Assembly: GCF_937863485.1 (NCBI RefSeq)
Contig: NZ_CALMFY010000153.1
Span: 1-60,477, forward strand
Direction of reading: 5' to 3'
DNA from: an uncultured Nostoc sp.
Lineage (GTDB): Bacteria > Cyanobacteriota > Cyanobacteriia > Cyanobacteriales > Nostocaceae
Length of the DNA: 60,477 nucleotides
Of this stretch, positions 54,023 through 60,477 are shown piece after piece. Position 1 is the first letter of the stretch. Each line of letters starts with the position of its first letter. The translations under genes and the position numbers were made by a program. Under the pieces are notes generated by a model. It searched no databases and was not told where the DNA came from. It saw nothing but the letters and a program-made list of their open reading frames with translations.

Positions 54023-55192
54023 CTATTCCTTAAGAGTCAAAACGCCTTTGATATAATTGCGATCGCGATATTCGCCGTTAAACAGAGCACTCAGAGATTC
54101 TAGTGATGGATAACGATGAGTAATCCAAGATGCTACTTCAATTTGCTTAGTTGTTATTAACTCCAAAGCTTTACGATAAGTTGTTGGACGTAAATCAGCA
54201 TCAAATCCTCCTGATGCTCCTGTTGAACAAACCAATGTTGCTTCCAGAAATTGCAAGTTGTTTAAAATACTCAAATCCACACCTGCATGACCATAACCGT
54301 ACAGCAGCACAGTAGCTTGTTTGCGAATTAATCTCGATAATGATGCCATTACTGTCCCTGCACCGCACGCATCAATTACATACTCTATTAATCGTCCTTT
54401 GGTTTTTTCTTGTACAATTTCTACTAAATCATTTCCGATAGCATCAGTAACTTCTGCTCCAAACTCCACTGCTAATTTTTGCTTAATTGGATTTGGTTCA
54501 CTTACTAATAATAGACCTTCGTATTTCTGGACATTTCGTAAGTACTGAATGAATAACAATCCTGCTGGCCCTGCACCAAAAATTAGTACTGATTGTGCTT
54601 GTCGCCAATTATCCAAGCTACTTAAACCATATCGTGTTCGCGTCTTTGCAACTCGTGCTTCAGCATGTATGATACATCCTAATGGCTCAGTTAATGCTGC
54701 CTGTACATCATCATCTAAACCAGATTTAATGCAAATCGCATTCACGGCGGGAATCGATATATACTCGGCAAACCCTCCAGCTAGTCCTGTAATCCCATGT
54801 TCACGATAATATTGGCATTGATGAGAGTCCTCACTTGTACAATATTCACACAAGGCCTGCTGTTGGCTCCAACAATTCAAACCTTGATCTATCACTACAC
54901 GATCTCCAATCCTTAAATCCCGAACTTCCTTGCCTATCTCTACTACTACTCCCACAATTTCGTGCCCCAAGACTTGAGGTTGCTGTGTCAGTGCAATCGG
55001 ATGACCTTGTTTATTTGTATTGTAATTAGCTATCCCAGAGAAAATGTGAAAATCTGTTCCACAAATTCCTACCGCAGAAACTTTAATCAAGACTGAATGG
55101 TTTCCAGTCTTTGGGTAAGGAATTTGGCATAGTCTGAGTTTATTAATATCACTTAAAACCAGCGCTTGCATTGTGGCAATATTTTGGCTCAT
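54023..55192 (-). CDS. Zinc-dependent alcohol dehydrogenase family protein (MDR)
   Basis: 389 residues. Catalytic zinc region C44 (VGICGTDFHIF) and GHE (76-78). A Cys-rich structural-zinc-like lobe (CWSQQQALCEYCTSEDSHQC) is present. The Rossmann motif is GAGPAGLLFIQYL, and P-x-GCxxH-like EPLGCIIHAE supports a threonine/sorbitol-dehydrogenase-like member. NAD would be the coenzyme and the substrate a polyol or amino alcohol, both inferred. The neighbours give no pathway clue. The start at 55192 (MSQNIATMQALVL) could instead be Met8. Confidence 0.85.
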   Translation of the reverse strand: MSQNIATMQALVLSDINKLRLCQIPYPKTGNHSVLIKVSAVGICGTDFHIFSGIANYNTNKQGHPIALTQQPQVLGHEIVGVVVEIGKEVRDLRIGDRVVIDQGLNCWSQQQALCEYCTSEDSHQCQYYREHGITGLAGGFAEYISIPAVNAICIKSGLDDDVQAALTEPLGCIIHAEARVAKTRTRYGLSSLDNWRQAQSVLIFGAGPAGLLFIQYLRNVQKYEGLLLVSEPNPIKQKLAVEFGAEVTDAIGNDLVEIVQEKTKGRLIEYVIDACGAGTVMASLSRLIRKQATVLLYGYGHAGVDLSILNNLQFLEATLVCSTGASGGFDADLRPTTYRKALELITTKQIEVASWITHRYPSLESLSALFNGEYRDRNYIKGVLTLKE

Positions 55193-55715
55193 TTATTTTT
55201 TGTTGAGAAATTAATATTACTAATCATTCTGATTATGGCTCAATTTGGCACAGTCGAAGCACAAACCCAAAGTAGAGCAAACAGGCTATTAAGTTGATTC
55301 GTTAACTCCTACAACTAGGGTTATTTACGAGTCACGACGACCTTTGGAGTCGGGCAAGCGGGTTAGGTATTATCGGCTGAATACTGAGGATGTCGCGTTT
55401 GCCTGAATACTAGCTTTACTAATGATACAAGCCCAAGGAAATTATCAAAAAACTGTATTAAGCAATACGGTTTTTTGGGTAAAAATCAGCTGTTAAAGGT
55501 CACTACACCAGAGCGATGGTGCGGAGCGCCCACCGTAGGCGATACCTTCTCTACGAGAGGCTACACCAACGGTGAGCTTCTCTACGAGACGCTCCAGCAA
55601 GATCCCCGAAGGGTACGCTAACGCAGAATTTTTCGGGCTACTGACATTGTTCTAGTACTGATACAATCACCATACTGTACTGTGTAGATAGTAGCTGCAT
55701 GGTAAATAACTAGAG
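55193..55715. repeat. Spacer with a dispersed repeat block
   Basis: 55500-55640 carries CTTCTCTACGAGACGCTCC and GCAAGATCCCCGAAGGG, close to the block at 34565-34605. Copies of TCTCTACGAGA occur twice. Upstream of it (55310-55420) is non-coding. No gene was seen. Confidence 0.6.
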
Positions 55716-57503
55716 ATGATTGCTGCTGTTGTTCGACCTCTAAATTTGATAATTGGTTTGCTGCTATCTTGTTGTTTCTTGCTCACAAGCTGTCACCCGA
55801 CACAGATGAAAAGCAAAGCATCTCAGGTAGCTCAATTAGTTCTAGTTTCGCTAAATGACCCGACTACTTTTAACTATGCGATTAATGATTCTCCATATAG
55901 TGTTTTTTCTTTAATTTATAAGGGATTGCTCGATGAGAATGTTATAACTACCAAGTTGGAGCCGGCACTGGCAGAATCTTGGTCAATATCTGCTGATCAA
56001 AAGCGAATTATTTTTACTTTAAAAACAGGGTTGAAATGGTCAGATGGTGAACCTCTCACAGCAGATGATGTAGTTTTTACCTATCGAGACATTTATCTGA
56101 ACAAAAAAATTCCCACTTTATATAGAGATTTTTTGCGTATTGGCAACACAGAAACTTTCCCGTCAGTGCAGAAACTAGATGATCTGCGAGTTGAGTTTAA
56201 TTTTGTGGAACCTTTTGCCCCTTTTTTGAGATACGCTGAAAAACTAGCAATTTTGCCAGCTCATGCCTTGCGTGCTTCTGTACTATCCAATGATGCCAAT
56301 GGTAATCCTCAGTTTCTCTCAATGTGGGGAACCAATACTGATCCGCAAAAAATTATCTGCAATGGGCCTTACCAAATAGAAAGCTATACTCCTGCTGAAC
56401 GGGTAATTTTACGACGCAACCCCTATTACTGGCGCAAAGATGTTCAAAGACATCCTCAGCCTTATATTCAACGGATTGTCTGGCAAATTATTTCTTCTAC
56501 AGAAAATCAGTTAGTGAGATTTCGCTCAGGGGAACTGGATACTTTGAATGTGACACCAGCAGTATTTGGGTTACTCAAGAAAGAGGAAAAGCGAGGAAAA
56601 TTCATTATTTACAATGGTGGGCCGACTGAGGGTTTTAGCCTTATGGGTTTCAATCTCAACCGAGCTATTAATTCCAAAGGTAAGCCTTTTATAGACCCGA
56701 TCAAATCTCGGTGGTTTAATAACTTAGTTTTTAGGCAAGCAGTTGCCTATGCCATTGACCGCAACCGAATTAAAACTAATATCTATCGCGGTTTAGGTGA
56801 AATACAACATTCGCCAATTGCTGTTCAAAGTCCCTATTACTTGTCCCCAGCAGCAGGGTTAAAAGTTTATGATTATAATCCCCAGAGAGCTAGGCAGATG
56901 TTGTTAGAGGCTGGTTTTAGGTATAACTCTCAAAAAGAACTGTTAGACCAAGATGGAAATCGGGTGCAATTCAATCTCTTGGTGAAATCGGAAGATCAAT
57001 CAAGAATCGATGCCGCAGTTCAAATCCAACAAGACCTCAGTCAAATTGGTATCAAAGCAGATATGCAGGTAGTCAGTTTTAACATAGTATTGCAAAAGCT
57101 ACTCTCTCGTCGAGATTGGGATTGTTATGTCGGTGCGTTTGGTGTTGACGGTGCAGATGTTGAACCTAATCTTCTATCTTTATTTTGGACTAGTCAAGGC
57201 TCATTTCATCAGTTCAACCAAGGTGCTCTACCAGGAAAACCCCCATTGCAAGGATGGGTAGTTTCTGAATGGGAGAAAGAAATTGATAGTCTTTTTTACG
57301 CCGGATTCAAAGAACTAGACCAGAGCAAGCGTAAGGCGATTTATGACAAATTTCAGCAAATCGTTGCGGAACAGTTGCCGATATTCTGCCTTGTAAATCC
57401 AATCTCGTTTGAGGCGGTGCGTGAACGTGTCAATCCCATCAAGTTTTCTGCTTTGGGGGAAACTTTTTGGAATATTGATGAACTGAAAATCACAGAAAAA
57501 TAA
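55716..57503 (+). CDS. ABC transporter substrate-binding lipoprotein (oligopeptide/nickel type)
   Basis: 595 residues. A signal (LIIGLLLSCCFLLTSC) with the lipobox LTSC makes C26 the lipidated residue. The SBP_bac_5 fold is shown by LEPALAESWSISADQKRIIF, TLKTGLKWSDGEPLTADDVVFTY (as short pieces LKWSDGEPLTADDV), NLVFRQAVAYAIDRNRI and LLEAGF. It would capture peptides or a similar solute for an ABC importer. The permease and ATPase genes are not in the window, so it works with components encoded elsewhere. It stands alone between two repeat regions. Confidence 0.9.
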   Translation: MIAAVVRPLNLIIGLLLSCCFLLTSCHPTQMKSKASQVAQLVLVSLNDPTTFNYAINDSPYSVFSLIYKGLLDENVITTKLEPALAESWSISADQKRIIFTLKTGLKWSDGEPLTADDVVFTYRDIYLNKKIPTLYRDFLRIGNTETFPSVQKLDDLRVEFNFVEPFAPFLRYAEKLAILPAHALRASVLSNDANGNPQFLSMWGTNTDPQKIICNGPYQIESYTPAERVILRRNPYYWRKDVQRHPQPYIQRIVWQIISSTENQLVRFRSGELDTLNVTPAVFGLLKKEEKRGKFIIYNGGPTEGFSLMGFNLNRAINSKGKPFIDPIKSRWFNNLVFRQAVAYAIDRNRIKTNIYRGLGEIQHSPIAVQSPYYLSPAAGLKVYDYNPQRARQMLLEAGFRYNSQKELLDQDGNRVQFNLLVKSEDQSRIDAAVQIQQDLSQIGIKADMQVVSFNIVLQKLLSRRDWDCYVGAFGVDGADVEPNLLSLFWTSQGSFHQFNQGALPGKPPLQGWVVSEWEKEIDSLFYAGFKELDQSKRKAIYDKFQQIVAEQLPIFCLVNPISFEAVRERVNPIKFSALGETFWNIDELKITEK

Positions 57504-57815
57504 TTTCAACCAGAGATTTAAGGTATTATAACTAATATCATGTCCGCTTGATTACTTATTTAACCCGAAGAACCCCAAAGAGCCAAAGCGTAGCTTTGTC
57601 TCCTTTAAGAGCAGGCTCTTAGGGGATTAAGGAGAGCCAGCGCTGACTAAAGGTTTCCCCAAGTGAAGCATCTGACGTGTGGGGTACAACGACTGTGGGA
57701 ATCATAACTAATTACCCAGACTTGATATAATTCATCATTCGTATAGATCACCCTCAATAACTTCCAACTCTCCTAGTACAGTTTTCCGAAAAGCGTAGCG
57801 TTTTTAATGCATCTC

Positions 57816-58022
57816 AATGCATTGGCATTGTAAAGGGACACATTAAGAATGTAAGCTGACGCATTAACATTGTATTGAGATGTATTGGCATTGTAAGGAG
57901 ATGCATTAACAATGCGGCCGACGCATTAGCATTGTATCGAGATGCATTAACAATGCGACCGACGCATTAGCATTGTATTAAGATGCATTAACAATGCGAC
58001 CGACGCATTAGCATTGAAAGGG
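57816..58022. repeat. Tandem array of 20-21 bp units (about ten copies)
   Basis: Units alternate between GATGCATTAACAATGCGACC and GACGCATTAGCATTGTAT plus 3 nt, so the higher-order period is 41 bp (exact at 57920-57960 and 57961-58001, which differ at two bases). Earlier units (57816-57899) are more diverged. Each A-type unit contains the small inverted repeat GCATT-AAC-AATGC. There are no spacers, so it is not CRISPR. The flanking 57504-57815 and 58023-58320 hold no gene. Confidence 0.93.
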
Positions 58023-58320
58023 ATTGCCAAATTTAATTCGCTACGAATTAATGAAATGCTGTACTTAGCTCCGTTGGAGTTTTCCCGCACACAGCAAGGG
58101 GAATTTCCTCATGTGTCTTAGCGCCATCAAAACCGCAGACTAGCGACGAGTCAGGCTTGAACATCAGTGAAAAAACCCCTGGACTGGACTCTACCCAAGA
58201 CTTGTGATGCCTACAACGGGCTGCACCTACGCAAACTGCCTATTACTCAAGTGTTGAGTACAAAGTTTTTTTTCACCACCGCCAAGCGTTTGAGGTTATA
58301 TAAGCGTTAGCCTAAAAGGA

Positions 58321-58335
58321 AGTACAAGTTGTACT
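58321..58335. promoter_or_regulatory. 15-bp palindrome upstream of argD
   Basis: AGTACAAGTTGTACT is a perfect palindrome around one central base, 49 bp before the TATAAT at 58384. It looks like a dimeric-repressor or activator site. The GTA and TAC halves are 7 nt apart, one short of an NtcA site. Confidence 0.4.
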
Positions 58336-58383
58336 AAATAAAAAGTATTTTTTAGGGATTTCTAGGAAACTAGTAAATAACTA

Positions 58384-58389
58384 TATAAT
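58384..58389 (+). promoter_or_regulatory. Consensus -10 box of argD
   Basis: TATAAT lies 24 bp before the argD start codon and close to AGGAGG (58401-58406). No clear -35 was seen, which fits activator-dependent control. The 5-prime leader would be very short (about 15-20 nt). Confidence 0.45.
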
Positions 58390-58413
58390 GAAAAACTTTC
58401 AGGAGGAGCGGTA

Positions 58414-59700
58414 GTGAGCCTACAAACTCTCGTTGACCAAGCCACCATCCCCCCAGATTCAGGGTCAGCATCCAGTCCCTTTGATGCAGATAGCTTTAAT
58501 GAAGCTGTCATGTCTACCTACGCCCGGTTTCCTTTAGCCCTAGAACGGGGTGCTGGATGCCGAGTTTGGGATACACAGGGGCGAGAATATCTGGACTTTG
58601 TAGCTGGAATTGCCACTTGTACTTTAGGACACGCCCACCCAGCTATGGTAGAAGCGGTGACACGCCAAATCCAAAAGCTGCACCATGTCTCTAATTTGTA
58701 CTACATTCCTGAGCAAGGTGAATTGGCAAAATGGATCGTTGATCATTCCTGTGCCGATCGCGTATTTTTCTGCAACTCTGGAGCTGAAGCTAACGAAGCT
58801 GCAATTAAACTGGCGCGGAAATATGCCCACACAGTATTAGACATTGAAAAACCGATTATTCTAACCGCCAATGCCAGTTTCCACGGGCGGACTTTGGCAA
58901 CGATTACTGCCACTGCTCAACCGAAGTATCAAAAGTATTTTGATCCTTTGGTTCCTGGTTTCCACTACGTAAATTACAACGATATTAACGCTGTAGAAGT
59001 AGCAATTAGCGAGTTAGATGAAGGTGATTATCGGGTAGCAGCAATTCTGATTGAGCCATTGCAGGGAGAAGGCGGTGTGCGTCCAGGAGATGTTGCCTAT
59101 TTCAAAAAGCTGCGGCAGATTTGCGACGAAACTGGCATTTTATTGATTTTTGATGAAGTGCAAGTTGGTATGGGGCGCAGCGGTCAATTATGGAGTTATG
59201 AACATCTCGGCGTTGAACCGGATATCTTCACCAGTGCCAAAGGCTTAGGTGGCGGTATTCCCATTGGCGCAATGATGAGCAAGAAATTCTGCGATGTTTT
59301 TCAACCAGGGGAACACGCCAGTACTTTTGGCGGAAATCCTTTTGTGTGTGGTGTAGCACTCAGTGTTTGCCAGACATTAGAGCGGGAAAATATTTTGCAG
59401 AATGTGCAAGACAGGGGTGAACAATTGCGATCTGGATTAAGGGCGATCGCAGCAAAATATCCTCAGCAGGTTGGGGAAGTTCGGGGATGGGGTTTAATCA
59501 ACGGTTTGGAGTTGCGAGCCGACATTGGGCTAACCGCAGCCGATGTCGTCAATGCTGCCATCAACGAGGGTGTATTGCTCGTACCAGCCGGGCCAAAAGT
59601 AGTCCGATTTGTGCCACCGCTGATTGTCACAGAGGCGGAAGTAAACACTGCCTTGGAAGCTGTAGAAAAGGCGCTCGCTACTCTCACAAAGTCAACTTAA
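58414..59700 (+). CDS. argD: Acetylornithine aminotransferase
   Basis: A 428-residue class III PLP aminotransferase. The PLP lysine is K276 (TSAKGLGGG), D247 lies in FDEVQ, and FCNSGAEANEAAIKLARKY and GHAHPA are typical. It converts N-acetylglutamate semialdehyde to N-acetylornithine in arginine synthesis, using glutamate. Arginine also feeds cyanophycin in these organisms. The start is GTG 58414, fixed by AGGAGG at 58401-58406. The N-terminal 30 or so residues are an extension seen in cyanobacterial ArgD. Terminator hairpins follow. Confidence 0.93.
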   Translation: MSLQTLVDQATIPPDSGSASSPFDADSFNEAVMSTYARFPLALERGAGCRVWDTQGREYLDFVAGIATCTLGHAHPAMVEAVTRQIQKLHHVSNLYYIPEQGELAKWIVDHSCADRVFFCNSGAEANEAAIKLARKYAHTVLDIEKPIILTANASFHGRTLATITATAQPKYQKYFDPLVPGFHYVNYNDINAVEVAISELDEGDYRVAAILIEPLQGEGGVRPGDVAYFKKLRQICDETGILLIFDEVQVGMGRSGQLWSYEHLGVEPDIFTSAKGLGGGIPIGAMMSKKFCDVFQPGEHASTFGGNPFVCGVALSVCQTLERENILQNVQDRGEQLRSGLRAIAAKYPQQVGEVRGWGLINGLELRADIGLTAADVVNAAINEGVLLVPAGPKVVRFVPPLIVTEAEVNTALEAVEKALATLTKST

Positions 59701-59711
59701 GTTAAAAAAGG

Positions 59712-59758
59712 GCGGTTAGAAACCGCGTCTATACAGAAAAAACCCGCCTGTGCGGGTT
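59712..59758 (-). terminator. Terminator of the DUF4129 gene
   Basis: AACCCGC (59741-59747) / GCGGGTT (59752-59758) with a 4-nt loop is followed by TTTTTTCTG on the minus strand. A second small hairpin GCGGTT/AACCGC lies beside it at 59712-59726. Confidence 0.75.
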
Positions 59759-59780
59759 ACAAAAACCTTAATTTTCTCTT

Positions 59781-59805
59781 AGCCCACGGAGGTGGGCTTT
59801 GTTTG
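59781..59805 (+). terminator. Terminator of argD
   Basis: AGCCCAC (59781-59787) / GTGGGCT (59792-59798) with a GGAG loop, followed by TTTGTTTG on the plus strand, 81 bp beyond the argD stop. Confidence 0.75.
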
Positions 59806-59861
59806 TATAGCCGCGAATTCTATTCGCCCTGGCTCTAAGTTGACTTTTTGTGTGTCCCTCT

Positions 59862-60470
59862 TCATTCTGGGGAAATTTCCCGATAAGCTTGCCGACACTG
59901 TTCATAATTATCTGGCAAAATTTCGGCATTACCAAAACATAATTGCTCGTGAGTGGTAATTAAAGTTTCATAAGGCTGTATGGGAGTCACAGACGATCGC
60001 AGCAATTGCAGATATTCTCCATCTGTACGGCTGAGTTTCTGGGGTGCGATGGTGTTTTGATCCAACTGCTGCAACATCGCTAAATAGATACAACGGCAAG
60101 CTTCACGGTAGTTACCCTGACGGTAAAATTCTTGCGATCGCTCCAACAAAAGGGCTATGGATGACTCACTAGAGCGATTTTTTCCGCGAAAATCAGTGAG
60201 ATTGCCACTTCTATTCAGCCAAGAATATACATAAGGACTGAATTCTCGCCATAATCGCCAACTCACCCAAGCTATAAATAAGCCTATTACCAGCCAAAAG
60301 AGGAATTTCAACAACTCACCAAGCCTTGGGCTAATCGACCATCCAGTAGGCAATTCGGGCAAAGCCTGTTGAAAGCGGTAAAACTGGTATTCCCACCATT
60401 CTCCCGCTTGGTGTTGGAATTGAGAAAGCTGCCAACTCCCGCTAGTTTTTTCAAAAGTATCTGTAGACAT
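59862..60470 (-). CDS. DUF4129 domain membrane protein
   Basis: 202 residues. A soluble N-terminus (1-50, Trp/Gln-rich) precedes one transmembrane helix (about 53-74, LLKFLFWLVIGLFIAWVSWRLW). The cytoplasmic DUF4129 region (about 120-195) has FYRQGNYREACRCIYLAMLQ, then LSRTDGEYLQLL and the closing ALPDNYEQCRQAY-like helix. DUF4129 is often found next to transglutaminase-like and DUF58/MoxR genes in membrane-protein clusters; the upstream neighbour lies outside the window. It is shorter than many family members but looks complete. Confidence 0.82.
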   Translation of the reverse strand: MSTDTFEKTSGSWQLSQFQHQAGEWWEYQFYRFQQALPELPTGWSISPRLGELLKFLFWLVIGLFIAWVSWRLWREFSPYVYSWLNRSGNLTDFRGKNRSSESSIALLLERSQEFYRQGNYREACRCIYLAMLQQLDQNTIAPQKLSRTDGEYLQLLRSSVTPIQPYETLITTHEQLCFGNAEILPDNYEQCRQAYREISPE

Positions 60471-60477
60471 AGGGGGG

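Noticed and set aside
57816..58022. CRISPR array
   Set aside because: Units follow each other without unique spacers, the period is only 20-21 bp, and no cas genes are present.
58321..58335. NtcA-binding site before argD
   Set aside because: The GTA and TAC halves are 7, not 8, bases apart, and the distance to the -10 box is too long for the usual NtcA position.

Overview
The window looks like chromosome from a filamentous, probably heterocyst-forming cyanobacterium of the Nostoc/Anabaena group. The evidence is the split beta-prime RNA polymerase subunit (rpoC1 plus rpoC2), the rpsT-tatD-rpoB-rpoC1-rpoC2 order, petG, a cytochrome cM gene and ndhH. The octamer GCGATCGC (HIP1) is also very frequent, and spacers carry short tandem repeats such as TTAGTCATTAGTCATTAG. 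The species cannot be named from this alone. No rRNA, tRNA, CRISPR array or intact transposase was seen.

Layout. 1-5.5 kb: a broken DUF29-like gene, a parvulin, cytM diverging from petG, rsmD-hisH, and a wrecked pyroglutamyl-peptidase-like gene carrying a MITE-like insertion. 5.5-13 kb: a secreted DUF3370 protein, a receiver domain lacking its phospho-acceptor Asp, an acyl-CoA ligase joined out of frame to the stump of a thioester reductase, a ketopantoate-reductase-like gene and a conserved unknown. 13.3-25 kb: the RNA polymerase operon on the minus strand, with a strong terminator after rpoC2 and MITE-like or inverted-repeat DNA between rpoC2 and rpoC1. 25-28 kb: a highly structured GC-rich spacer (RNA candidate), hisD, a universal stress protein and a truncated Uma2 gene. 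28-34 kb: an accessory locus of a C39-peptidase ABC exporter, two small precursor peptides with almost the same double-glycine leader, and a divergent HlyD adaptor. 34-40 kb: debris and repeats, then SRPBCC, hslO, a helical-repeat membrane protein, a beta-hydroxyacid-dehydrogenase-like enzyme, a 31-residue membrane microprotein and an NDUFAF7-like methyltransferase. 41-45 kb: a HEPN-like plus OST-HTH protein, a VOC protein, a GAF remnant and a PLD-helicase pseudogene. 45-60 kb: ndhH, rsmH, a membrane alpha/beta hydrolase, an MMADHC (CblD)-like protein, a broken DUF3445 gene, a TrkA-type K+ channel, a zinc alcohol dehydrogenase, an oligopeptide-binding lipoprotein, a 20-21 bp tandem array, argD and a DUF4129 protein.

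How it fits together. Housekeeping genes (transcription, translation, His and Arg synthesis, photosynthetic electron transport) are intact. They are separated by accessory stretches rich in gene decay: at least nine recognisable pseudogenes, mostly in-frame nonsense mutations and truncations, plus several MITE-like elements. The most promising system is the 28.2-33.8 kb locus. It has the export half of a class II microcin/bacteriocin system (CvaB/CvaA-like), two precursors with unrelated cores, and terminators placed so that each precursor may form its own short transcript. Second is the 41.0-41.9 kb protein, which appears to combine a HEPN-type R-x4-H motif with an RNA-binding OST-HTH (LOTUS) domain. 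All family assignments come from reading the sequence; no database search was run.
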